Assembly (NCBI RefSeq): GCF_000737335.2
Contig: NZ_JMCC02000119.1
Span: 1 to 52,722, forward strand
From: Enhygromyxa salina
GTDB taxonomy: Bacteria > Myxococcota_A > Polyangia > Nannocystales > Nannocystaceae
DNA: 52,722 bases
Direction: 5' to 3'
Shown here: positions 1 through 7,266 of the stretch, one piece after another
Layout of the letters: each line of letters starts with the position of its first letter
How positions within the stretch are numbered: the first letter of the stretch is position 1
The notes under the pieces: model-generated
The model's input: only the letters and a program-made list of their open reading frames with translations
The model's database searches: none
Told to the model about the DNA's origin: nothing
Position numbers and translations under genes: made by a program

Positions 1-256
1 GCTGCGAGCCGCCGCGCTGGCCGAGACCCACGCCGCGCGCAAGCGGGGGCTCCGGGCATGGATCGACAGCGAGGCCGACCTCGAGCAGGCCCAGCGGCAA
101 GCCGAGCGCCGGGCCGCGGATCGGCTCACCTGGCTGCGGGTGGTCGGGCGCGGGAGCGCAGCAACCATCGTGCGTCAACGCCTGCGTCGCAGCGGCGCGA
201 CGTGGCGGCAAGAGTCGGAGAAGATCATGACCAAGCAAGGGCAGGAGCACACATGA
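1..256 (+). CDS. C-terminal end of an unidentified protein, possibly HisZ (partial)
   Basis: An open frame enters from the left edge, reading from base 2, and ends at a TGA at 254-256. It gives about 84 residues rich in Ala and Arg. The stop overlaps the purA start as ATGA, so the two genes are probably translationally coupled. I do not recognise the fragment with certainty. The ATP phosphoribosyltransferase regulatory subunit (HisZ) often lies directly upstream of purA in proteobacteria, and a stretch ending in LRVVGRGS is compatible with a HisS/HisZ-type C-terminal part. That assignment rests mostly on gene order and is weak. The upstream sequence would settle it. Confidence 0.5.
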   Translation, partial: LRAAALAETHAARKRGLRAWIDSEADLEQAQRQAERRAADRLTWLRVVGRGSAATIVRQRLRRSGATWRQESEKIMTKQGQEHT

Positions 257-1536
257 GTACGCTGGCGGTGGTTGGGGCGCAGTGGGGGGACGAGGGCAAG
301 GGCAAGGTCGTCGACGTGCTCGCGGCCGAGGCCGACTTGGTCGCCCGGTTTGCCGGGGGCAACAACGCCGGCCACACCTTGGTCGTCGACGGCGTCAAGA
401 TCGTCACGCACCTGGTGCCTTCGGGCTGCACCTACCCCGGCACGCGCTGCTTGCTGGGGGCGGGGATGGTCATCGATCCCGAGGTGTTCGCCGAAGAGAT
501 CGCCCAGCTGCGCACCCACGGCTTGCTCGAGCAGGACGAGCTGCGGGTCTCCCTCGACGCCCACGTGATCTTCGAGTTTCATCGCGAGCTCGACGCGCTG
601 CGCGAGGACGCCTCGACCGCGCAGAAGATCGGCACCACGCGACGTGGGATCGGCCCCGCCTACGAAGCCAAGGTGGCCAGGCGGGGGATTCGGATCCGCG
701 ACCTGCTCAACCCCGCGCGTCTGCGTGAGCGGCTCGAGCACAACAAGCGCGCGCTCGATCCCGAGTTCGCCCGGTTTGGCAGCGATCGCAGCGTCAACAT
801 CGACGCGCTGTGCGAGGCCGCGGCCAAGTGGGTCGACTGGATCGGGCCGATGACTTGTGACGCCGGCGCCGAGGTCCTCGACTTCGTTGGCGCTGGCAAG
901 CGTGTGCTGTTCGAGGGCGCGCAGGGGGCCTTGCTCGACGTCGATCACGGCACCTATCCGTACGTGACCTCGAGCTCGACGATCGCCGGCGGCGTGTGCA
1001 CGGGGCTCGGGATCGGGCCAACGCTGATCGACGGCGTCTGGGGCATCACCAAGGCCTACACGACGCGCGTCGGTGCGGGTCCGTTTCCAACCAAGCTCGA
1101 CGGCGAGCAGGGCGATCGCATCCGGGCCGCTGGCGGGGAGTACGGCGCAACGACGGGCCGCCCGCGTGACTGCGGGTGGTTGGACTTGCCAGCGCTGCGC
1201 CTCGCCGCGCGCCGCAACGGACTGACCGGCCTCGTCGTCACCAAGCTCGACGTGCTCGCGCAGCTTCCAGCCATCGAGATCTGCACGCGCTACCAGGACG
1301 ATCTCGATCCCGGCCGCGACGGCTTTGATGACGCGGTCCCAGTCTACGAGCCGGTCGCAGGGTGGGGGGGCGCCGGTTGGGCCGAGCAGGTGAGCGCCGC
1401 GCGCTCGCTCGAGCAGCTGCCCAAGGCCGTGCGCGCGTACCTGGATCTGGTCAGTGACTACGTCGAGGTCCCGATCACGCTGGTCTCGATCGGCCCAGAC
1501 CGCGAACAGACCATACGTCTGACGCCCGCGTTTTGA
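253..1536 (+). CDS. purA: Adenylosuccinate synthetase
   Basis: This 427-residue protein has the usual family length. It joins IMP and aspartate using GTP, the first committed step from IMP to AMP, in the cytoplasm. Visible motifs are the N-terminal GDEGKGK loop (catalytic Asp within it), GNNAGHT, GTTRRGIGPAY, FEGAQG followed by DVDHGTYPYVTSSS, the late TTGRPRDCGW motif and the guanine-specifying TKLD. I place the start at the ATG at 253, where an AGGAG lies about six bases upstream. The same frame is open further upstream, but that sequence is unlike PurA and is covered by the preceding gene. The start overlaps the upstream stop by ATGA, which suggests an operon. Confidence 0.97.
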   Translation: MSTLAVVGAQWGDEGKGKVVDVLAAEADLVARFAGGNNAGHTLVVDGVKIVTHLVPSGCTYPGTRCLLGAGMVIDPEVFAEEIAQLRTHGLLEQDELRVSLDAHVIFEFHRELDALREDASTAQKIGTTRRGIGPAYEAKVARRGIRIRDLLNPARLRERLEHNKRALDPEFARFGSDRSVNIDALCEAAAKWVDWIGPMTCDAGAEVLDFVGAGKRVLFEGAQGALLDVDHGTYPYVTSSSTIAGGVCTGLGIGPTLIDGVWGITKAYTTRVGAGPFPTKLDGEQGDRIRAAGGEYGATTGRPRDCGWLDLPALRLAARRNGLTGLVVTKLDVLAQLPAIEICTRYQDDLDPGRDGFDDAVPVYEPVAGWGGAGWAEQVSAARSLEQLPKAVRAYLDLVSDYVEVPITLVSIGPDREQTIRLTPAF

Positions 1537-1934
1537 GCCCGCGTGTGGGTTGAGGGCGGTCGGATCTCTCGTGCTGGGCAACGCCCGGATCCGGGTGTTC
1601 GTCAAGATCCGCTGCGCGGGTTCAGCAGCCCCGCGAGCTTGTTGGTGGCCGCTGCGGACCGGGCGAGTTGGGTTCGCGGGTATCCCACGCCGGCAACTCG
1701 CCGGATCCCGGGATGCCTCGCTACACCCCCACGGGGGGTCCCAGGCGCTCATTCGCCAGCTTCTTGGCCCCGCTTGGCGTATTCTCCGCGGCCGTTTCAA
1801 ATCAACCAAATTTGCACGGTTGTCGGCGAAGACTTGGTTCCATATACTGCGGCCCCACCCGGTCGGGGTAGGGGCGAACCGAGCCCCCAATTGCTTTCTC
1901 CCAATTGCCCTGACACATCGACTCCCCGTCTCCC
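1537..1934. other. Non-coding gap after purA
   Basis: I see no credible gene here. Short open frames exist on both strands but show no recognisable protein. The first half holds small GC-rich palindromes (for example CCCGGATCCGGG near 1589-1600) that could form weak hairpins after purA, with no T tract. The second half is lower in GC and contains a plausible promoter. Confidence 0.5.
1820..1848 (+). promoter_or_regulatory. Putative sigma-70-type promoter for the GltJ-like gene
   Basis: TTGTCG at 1820-1825 and TATACT at 1843-1848 are separated by exactly 17 bases, in the one AT-richer patch of the gap after purA. Transcription from here would leave a leader of about 200 bases before the GTG at 2057. 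This is a pattern match only. Confidence 0.4.
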
Positions 1935-2060
1935 ATGACGCCTCGTTTCAACTTCAAGAGTGGGCACAGCGCCGGACCAAATCCTAGGCCTCGCGCTGGG
2001 TCCCAAGCGCAGCCATCTGACAAGACCAGCAAGCGACGATTGGCAGAGGGCGTGTCGTGA
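1935..2060 (+). CDS. Possible 41-residue leader peptide coupled to the GltJ-like gene
   Basis: An ATG at 1935 opens 41 codons. They end in a TGA at 2058-2060 that overlaps the downstream GTG start as GTGA. The peptide is basic and polar, rich in Ser, Pro, Arg and Lys, with no domain I recognise and no membrane segment. There is no clear ribosome binding site before the ATG, so the case rests on the four-base stop/start overlap and its position just after the predicted promoter. It could be a coupling leader or chance. Confidence 0.25.
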   Translation: MTPRFNFKSGHSAGPNPRPRAGSQAQPSDKTSKRRLAEGVS

Positions 2061-3688
2061 GGATTGAATGCGATAAATGCGCGGCGAAGTACTCGATCGC
2101 GGACGAAAAAGTCCGCGGTAAGACCTTCAAAATTCGCTGCAAGAAGTGCAGCAACGTCATCATCGTCCGTGACAAGGCGGCGAGCGCCGAGGCTGACGCC
2201 GGGGCGAGCGAGCCCGCGTCCGAAGAGCCAGCTGGTTGGCACTTGGCGATCGACGGCGACACGGTCGGCCCGCTCCCCGAAGACGAAGTTCGGCGGCGCT
2301 ACGACGCTGGCCAGATCGACAAGTCGACCTCCGTTTGGCAAGAGGGCTTCGAGGACTGGCTCGAGCTCGGCCAGATCGAGGCGTTCGCGGATCTGCCCGA
2401 TCGTGCGGCGGGAGGGGGCGGCATCGCAGCGGCTGCGGCGGCTGACGATCCCTTCGCCAGCTCCGGCTCGGACGACGCGTTCGCGGCAGGGAGCGGCGAG
2501 TTTGGTGGCGGCGGGTTCGGCTCTGAGCCAGCGCCCTCGCAGGCGGCTCCCGCGGCAGCCGAGTCACCTCGCGTCGACTCGCTGACCGGGCAGCGCAACG
2601 AGAACTCGGTCTTGTTCTCACTCGACAGCCTCAAGGCGATGGCGTCGACCTCGAAGCCGGCTTCGGCCGGGCCTGTTCGCCAAGCTCCGTCCACGACGGC
2701 GCCTTCATCCGAGGGCTCCGGCCTCATCGACATTCGGGCGATGGGCGCGATGATGGACATGGGCAGCTCCGACGGTGGCGGCGGCGGCGGCGGTGGTGGC
2801 GGCGAGGAAGAAATGCTGCCCAGCTTCGGCGGTGGCGGACTTGGCGGGCTCTCGGTCGAGCCGCTCGTCACCGAGACGCCTGTCGTGGCGCCGGTCGCTC
2901 CCGAGCCGCAGCGCAGCAATGCGCCCATGTACATCCTGATCTTCCTGCTCGCCGCAGGCTTGATCGGGCTTGGTGCCATGATCTTCCTCAAGGAAGATCC
3001 CGAGCCCCAAGTCATCAAGGAAGTCGTCACGGTCCCGGGGTCGGTCGAAGAGAAGGACTCCGCCAAGGACTCGGCCAAGTCAGACGAGAAGGACGAGGGC
3101 GAGGACGACGAGAAGGACGACGAGGCTGCCGAGGCTGAAGCTGGCGAGACCGAGGGTGAGACCGAAGGCGACTCGGCCGGCGGTCTGGCCGGAAAGTCGA
3201 CCAGCACCACCAAGAAGAAAAAGACCACCTCCGGCGGCTCGGGCGGCGGCTCGGGCGGTGACTCGGGCGGCTCTTCCGCTGGCTCGTCGGGCGGCAGCTC
3301 GGGCGGCTCTAGTGGGGGCGCCACGAAGAAAGACCCGGACGTCGACTGTCTGCTCGATCCCAACCTGCCCAAGTGCGGCGGCGGTGGCAGCGGTGGTGGT
3401 AGCTCCAAGCCGGCGGTGGACACCAGCCTCCCGCCGAAGCTCACCAGCGGCGAGATCACCCCCGTCATCAAGGGCGTGAAGACGGCCGCCAAGAGCTGCG
3501 GCTCTGGCACCGCGGTCGAGGTCAAGTTCTCGATTCAAGGGTCCACGGGCAAGGTGATCTCTGCGACCCCACAGGGCGAGCACGCTTCCTCGTCGGTCGG
3601 CAAGTGCGTCGCCAATGCGCTGAAGAACGCGAAGTTCCCCAAGTTCCAAGCGGAGCAGCAGGGCGTCACGTTCACCTTCCGGCTGTGA
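2057..3688 (+). CDS. AgmX/GltJ-like protein: zinc ribbon, GYF domain, TM segment, TonB-like C-terminus
   Basis: This 543-residue protein has domains in the order of Myxococcus AgmX/GltJ, an inner-membrane component of the Agl-Glt gliding machinery. A CxxC...CxxC zinc ribbon has Cys 5, 8, 28 and 31. A GYF_2-type domain follows (about 58-113, WHLAIDGDTVGPLPEDEV). Then comes a Gly/Ala/Pro-rich cytoplasmic linker, one membrane helix at about 291-312, an acidic and Gly/Ser-rich periplasmic linker, and a TonB/AgmX-type C-terminal domain (about 465-543). The start is a GTG with AGAGGG upstream. In M. xanthus the zinc ribbon and GYF domains contact the motor regulators; here no other glt or agl gene is in view, so a role in gliding is inference. 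A strong terminator follows. Confidence 0.85.
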   Translation: MRIECDKCAAKYSIADEKVRGKTFKIRCKKCSNVIIVRDKAASAEADAGASEPASEEPAGWHLAIDGDTVGPLPEDEVRRRYDAGQIDKSTSVWQEGFEDWLELGQIEAFADLPDRAAGGGGIAAAAAADDPFASSGSDDAFAAGSGEFGGGGFGSEPAPSQAAPAAAESPRVDSLTGQRNENSVLFSLDSLKAMASTSKPASAGPVRQAPSTTAPSSEGSGLIDIRAMGAMMDMGSSDGGGGGGGGGGEEEMLPSFGGGGLGGLSVEPLVTETPVVAPVAPEPQRSNAPMYILIFLLAAGLIGLGAMIFLKEDPEPQVIKEVVTVPGSVEEKDSAKDSAKSDEKDEGEDDEKDDEAAEAEAGETEGETEGDSAGGLAGKSTSTTKKKKTTSGGSGGGSGGDSGGSSAGSSGGSSGGSSGGATKKDPDVDCLLDPNLPKCGGGGSGGGSSKPAVDTSLPPKLTSGEITPVIKGVKTAAKSCGSGTAVEVKFSIQGSTGKVISATPQGEHASSSVGKCVANALKNAKFPKFQAEQQGVTFTFRL

Positions 3689-3720
3689 TGGCCTGATCGG
3701 CGCATCGCCGGAACCGAAAA

Positions 3721-3751
3721 AAGAGGGCCGCAGCAGCGGCCCTCTTTTTTT
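3721..3751 (+). terminator. Rho-independent terminator of the GltJ-like gene
   Basis: A perfect 9-bp stem, GAGGGCCGC (3723-3731) with GCGGCCCTC (3736-3744), has a four-base loop and is followed by seven T. Two A before the stem can pair with the first T residues. Confidence 0.93.
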
Positions 3752-3760
3752 GACCCCGGC

Positions 3761-4030
3761 TTTTTTTGACCCCCCCGGAGAGCTTGGCACTTCGCAGGTC
3801 ACTCGCTTCGCTCGCTCCCGACGGGGCGCTTGTATGCGGGGGCATGATTGGCCCCCTCGAAGGGGGCTTTTTTTGACCCCCCCGGAGAGCTTGGCACTTC
3901 GCAGGTCACTCGCTTCGCTCGCTCCCGACGGGGCGCTTGTATGCGGGGGCATGATTGGCCCCCTCGAAGGGGGCTTTTTTTGACCCCCCCGGGGAGCTTG
4001 GCACTTCGCAGGTCACTCGCTTCAAGTGCT
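3761..4030. repeat. Tandem family A repeat, about 2.5 units of 107-109 bp with terminator hairpins
   Basis: Unit 1 is 3761-3867, unit 2 is 3868-3976, and a partial third unit runs from 3977 to about 4030, next to the ltaE stop. Each full unit ends with GGCCCCC-TCGA-GGGGGC and the next unit opens with seven T, so every junction is a hairpin plus T tract, that is an intrinsic terminator read on the plus strand. Units 1 and 2 differ mainly by two extra C in the hairpin stem of unit 2. Shared landmarks with the other family A loci are the G5/C5 hairpin, GCTTCGCTC, CTTCGC and a GACCCCCC end. This locus is the most diverged sub-type. Confidence 0.9.
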
Positions 4031-5050
4031 TCAGCTCAGCACGCGACGGATGCGATCGATCGCCGTGGTGATCGCGGCGTCATCGATGCCCAGGTGCACG
4101 ACCAGACGGATCTCGTCGTACTTGTTGGGGTAGCAGAGGACCCCCGCCTCGCGTAGAGGCGCGCACAAGACCTCTGCGTCTGGGCCATCGGGGAGCGCGA
4201 ACAGGGCGATGTTGGTCTCGGGTTCGATCGCTCGCCAGCAGCCGAGATCTGCGAGGGCGTGGGACAGCTCGCGGGCCCGACGGTGATCATCTCGCAGCCG
4301 ATCGACGTGGTGTTCGAGCGCGTGCAGACCTGCAGCCGCCAACACACCCGACTGGCGCATCGCGCCGCCGAACGCGTGACGGCTCGCGCGGGCCCGACTC
4401 ACGAACTCGAGCTCGCCACACAGCAGCGAGCCGACCGGGCAGCCCAGGCCCTTGCTGAGGCAGACGCTGACGCTGTCGGCCACGCTGGCGAGCTCGGCCA
4501 TCGAGCGGCCGGTGGCGACGTGGGCGTTCCACAGCCGCGCCCCGTCGAGGTGGATCGGTCGTCGCTCGGCGTGCGCGAGCTCGGCGATCGCTCGCAGCTG
4601 CTCGAACTTCCAGACCAAGCCCCCCGCGAGACCGAGGGTGTTCTCCAACCACACCAGGCCCACGCGCGGCCACCCGGTGCTCTCTTCGCGTAGACGCTGC
4701 AACAGCTGCGCGGCCGAGAATCCACGTCGATCACCGATCGGCATGGTCTGGACACCCGAGAGCCGGGCAGGGGCGGCGTCCTCGTGGACCAACACGTGGG
4801 CCTCGGGTGCGCACGCGAGCGCCTCACCGGGGCGGGCATGGGTCGCAACCGCGAGCTGGTTGGCCATGGTCCCGGACGGCACGAACACCGCGGCTGGCTT
4901 GCCAAGCAGCTGCGCGACCCGTCGCTCGAGCTCATTGACGCTGGGGTCGTCGGCGTAGCAGTCGTCGCCGACCTCGGCGCGGGCCATGGCTTCGCGCATG
5001 GCTTGGGTCGGCTTCGAGACCGTGTCGCTGCGAAGGTCGATCAGTTGCAC
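4031..5050 (-). CDS. ltaE: Low-specificity L-threonine aldolase
   Basis: This 339-residue PLP enzyme of the beta-eliminating lyase fold splits threonine or allo-threonine into glycine and acetaldehyde. Visible family features are the N-terminal LRSDTVSKPT, the GDDCYADDPSVNELE stretch, FVPSGTMANQLA (phosphate-binding region), the stacking-His region HVLVHEDAAPARLSG, HLDGARLWNAHV with the PLP-contacting Asp and Arg, and SKGLGCPVGS, where the Lys forms the Schiff base. The start is GTG. The gene reads toward the family A tandem repeat, which begins at its stop codon. Upstream, 37 bases away, lies the end of another minus-strand gene, so the two may be co-transcribed. Confidence 0.93.
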   Translation of the reverse strand: MQLIDLRSDTVSKPTQAMREAMARAEVGDDCYADDPSVNELERRVAQLLGKPAAVFVPSGTMANQLAVATHARPGEALACAPEAHVLVHEDAAPARLSGVQTMPIGDRRGFSAAQLLQRLREESTGWPRVGLVWLENTLGLAGGLVWKFEQLRAIAELAHAERRPIHLDGARLWNAHVATGRSMAELASVADSVSVCLSKGLGCPVGSLLCGELEFVSRARASRHAFGGAMRQSGVLAAAGLHALEHHVDRLRDDHRRARELSHALADLGCWRAIEPETNIALFALPDGPDAEVLCAPLREAGVLCYPNKYDEIRLVVHLGIDDAAITTAIDRIRRVLS

Positions 5051-5087
5051 GCGTGGGTTCTACTACGTGCACCCGCTGCCGGGTCGC

Positions 5088-5744
5088 TCAGGGGTCTTCC
5101 GAGGGGGGCATGAGCGGGACCGAGTGATCGTCCTGTGGATCGTCCTGCTTGGGGGGCGGCTCTTCTTGGTTGGGCGGCGGCGGAGGCGGCGACGGCTGGC
5201 CCCGCTCGGCGCGGACCTTGGCCGAGATCCCGTCCAAGATCGAGTTTGGCAGGTGCACGGGACCCGCACCGGTGTTCACGCTCATGCTGACGCTGGCGCG
5301 GCCCGCAGCGTCGTCGGTGGCGAACATCTCGAGGCTGCCCGATCCGATCCGTTGGCCCTCGAGCGGAAACTGAAACAGAATGTAGCCCGCGTCCTGATCA
5401 CGATCGGTGATCTCGAAGCCGCGATCGATCCGCAGATAGCGGATCGCCGCTGGCCAGACTTGATCGAGCGGGTAGCTGAGCAGGCGTCGGTTCTCGATCA
5501 GCGCGAGCGGGGCGACACCGAAGGCCATCGTGCTCGGCGAGCTGTGCGTCGGCTCGGCGAGGGCGCCGGCGCGCGCCCCGATCGCAAGGGTGGGGATCGC
5601 CAACACCGTCAACGCGAGCGCGCCAACCACCGCTGCCGATCGGCCCGTCAACCGACTCGATCCGTGGCTTCGTCGCTCGCCTCGCCCGATCGCGGCGGCA
5701 CGAGCGGTAGCTATGTTGGCTTGCTGTGAGCCGGAACCGGTCAT
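5088..5744 (-). CDS. Secreted or membrane-anchored protein of unknown function
   Basis: This 218-residue protein has a polar, basic N-terminus of about 38 residues, one hydrophobic segment (AAVVGALALTVLAIPTLAIG) that can act as signal or anchor, then a compact domain of about 110 residues containing YPLDQVWPAAIRYLRIDRGF and DRDQDAGYILFQF. It ends in a tail rich in Pro, Gln and Asp (runs of six Pro). I do not recognise a named family. The domain looks like an exported alpha/beta fold. The tail is low-complexity and probably disordered. It lies 37 bases upstream of ltaE in the same direction. A later Met or Val could be the true start, because the basic N-terminus is long for a signal peptide. 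Confidence 0.75.
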   Translation of the reverse strand: MTGSGSQQANIATARAAAIGRGERRSHGSSRLTGRSAAVVGALALTVLAIPTLAIGARAGALAEPTHSSPSTMAFGVAPLALIENRRLLSYPLDQVWPAAIRYLRIDRGFEITDRDQDAGYILFQFPLEGQRIGSGSLEMFATDDAAGRASVSMSVNTGAGPVHLPNSILDGISAKVRAERGQPSPPPPPPNQEEPPPKQDDPQDDHSVPLMPPSEDP

Positions 5745-6004
5745 GTCAGCACGCTAGGTAGTCCTGGCGAACTGATCAAAATTCCGGCATTTTTGAGTGG
5801 CACTCGGCGAGCGTTCGGAGGTAGACCAAGAGTCCAGCAGGAGCGTTCGGCCGTCGGTCCGTGCTCCCCGATACCGAAGGGTCAGCGAGCATTCGACCTC
5901 ACGGCCATCGCCGTTCGCCACTAGCCATGGCTGTCGCCGGCAGCCCCAGCCCAGCAGCCCAGACTGTCCATCGATTCGTCGCCCGTCCAAGCGGAGGTCC
6001 CAGC

Positions 6005-6805
6005 ATGTCACGAGAAAACTCAGCCCTGATCGCGCTCGAAGAGCTCAAGAACCTCGAAGCCCAGCGTGTCCAGCAGGTAGAGGACGAAGTCCGCGCCAGC
6101 GAAGACGCACAGCGCCGCGCCAAAGAAGAGGCCGAGCGCAAGGCTCGCGAGGAAGAAGAGCGGATCCGCAGCGAGAAAGCGGAGCAAGCCCGCCTCGCCC
6201 AAGAAGAGCACGATCGCAAAGAGCGTGAGGAGCGGATCCGTGTCGCCGAGGCCGAGGCCCGCAGCCGCGCCGAGCAAGAGGCCCGGCTCCGCGAAGAGCA
6301 GATGCGGCTCGACGCGCAGGTCAAGATGGCCGAGCGCAAGAAGACCCCCTACTGGCTGTACGCGACCGCGGCGGTGCTGTGCATCGGCTTGGTCGGCGGC
6401 GGAATTTTCTTCTACCAAAAGCGCCAAGAGGACCAAGCAGAGAAGGACAAGATCGCCGCCCAGCTGGCCGAGAAGGAGCAAGAGCTCAAAGACCTCGAGG
6501 CCAAGGCCCAAGAGCTGCAGGACAACATGGCCGCCAACGCGGCCAAGCAGGCCGAGCTCGAGGCCTCCCTCGCCAGCGCCACGTCCGACGCCGAGAAGGC
6601 CAAGATCATGGCGGAGATCGAGAAGAAGAAGCAAGAGCAAGAGGCGCTCGACGAGGCGCTCGCCGCCAACAAGAACAAGCGCAAGGGCGGCGGCGGTGGT
6701 GGTGGTGGCGGTGGCAGCAGCACGCCAGCCAAGAAGCCGGTCACCAAAGAGCGCAAGGACAAGCTCAGCATTGGTGGCGGCGACGCCCCACTCGGCGGCA
6801 TCTAG
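6005..6805 (+). CDS. Single-pass membrane protein with two coiled coils and a Gly-rich tail
   Basis: This 266-residue protein begins at the ATG at 6005, with GGAGG eight bases upstream. The frame is open 48 codons further back, but that part is not coiled coil and has no ribosome site. Residues 1-110 are an almost continuous Glu/Arg/Lys/Ala helix, predicted coiled coil. A single membrane segment lies at about 116-138 (LYATAAVLCIGLVGGGIFF). A second charged coiled coil (about 140-220) follows, then ten Gly in a row and a basic end. The layout recalls TolA-like spanning proteins or cytoskeletal adaptors, but I see no named domain. It is transcribed away from the 5744 gene across about 260 bases. 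A tRNA follows. Confidence 0.85.
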   Translation: MSRENSALIALEELKNLEAQRVQQVEDEVRASEDAQRRAKEEAERKAREEEERIRSEKAEQARLAQEEHDRKEREERIRVAEAEARSRAEQEARLREEQMRLDAQVKMAERKKTPYWLYATAAVLCIGLVGGGIFFYQKRQEDQAEKDKIAAQLAEKEQELKDLEAKAQELQDNMAANAAKQAELEASLASATSDAEKAKIMAEIEKKKQEQEALDEALAANKNKRKGGGGGGGGGGSSTPAKKPVTKERKDKLSIGGGDAPLGGI

Positions 6806-6941
6806 CAAGATCCTGGCCGAGGCTGCCCAAGTCGCAGCTGCGCACCACGCCGACGCGAGCCTTCGCGTCGGCGTCTTCGTTTGCAGCTTGCGGGCCCTCG
6901 CGGGCCATGTTAGATGACCGGCCCCCAAGACGGCTGACTGC

Positions 6942-7013
6942 GGCGCGGTGGCCAAGTGGTAAGGCGGAGCTCTGCAAAAGCTCTATTCGCCGGTTCGAAT
7001 CCGGCCCGTGCCT
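6942..7013 (+). tRNA. tRNA-Cys (anticodon GCA)
   Basis: A complete cloverleaf can be drawn: the acceptor GGCGCGG pairs with CCGTGCC (7006-7012) with one G-U pair; the anticodon stem GAGCT/AGCTC encloses CTGCAAA with anticodon GCA at 6974-6976; the T arm is GCCGG-TTCGAAT-CCGGC. The discriminator is U, as expected for cysteine. The CCA end is not encoded. Confidence 0.96.
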
Positions 7014-7020
7014 CACAAAG

Positions 7021-7053
7021 AAGGACCCTCCCCGGGTCCTTCGGCTTTTTTTT
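7021..7053 (+). terminator. Rho-independent terminator after tRNA-Cys
   Basis: AAGGACCC (7021-7028) pairs with GGGTCCTT (7034-7041) around a five-base loop, and a run of eight T lies at 7046-7053. It sits eight bases after the tRNA. Confidence 0.9.
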
Positions 7054-7266
7054 ACCCCCACAGAGACTTTGGCCCTTCGCCGACTGCAGCCGCTGACGCG
7101 TCTGGTCGCTTCGCTCCTCGGGGCCGTTTGTTCGCATCCGCATGTGTGGCCCCCTAGAAGGGGGCTCGCGTGGCTTCGGCGGACGGGTACAGGTTGTGCT
7201 TCGCCGACTGCAGCCGCGTCAGCGGCTGCAGTCGGCGAAGGGCCAAAGTCTCTGTGGGGGTAAAAA
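7049..7266. repeat. Family A element arranged as a perfect 52-bp inverted repeat
   Basis: The left arm 7049-7100 and right arm 7215-7266 are exact reverse complements over 52 bases. Between them lie the family A landmarks GTCGCTTCGCTCCTCGGGG and the hairpin GGCCCCCTAGAAGGGGGC (about 7148-7165). The right arm overlaps a further hairpin: 19 bases ending GACTGCAGCCGC (7199-7217) pair perfectly with 7222-7240 across four bases. So one inverted full unit meets one truncated unit in the opposite orientation. The element fills the whole space between the tRNA terminator and the stop codon of the minus-strand TPR gene. Confidence 0.93.

Noticed and set aside
58..252. N-terminal extension of PurA
   Set aside because: The extra 65 residues are unlike the family, the region is covered by the upstream gene in another frame, and the ATG at 253 has a good ribosome site.
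3750..4156. Small plus-strand proteins encoded in the repeats near 3.8-4.1 kb
   Set aside because: They are translations of tandem repeat units, with the same peptide in successive copies, no ribosome site, and terminators inside.
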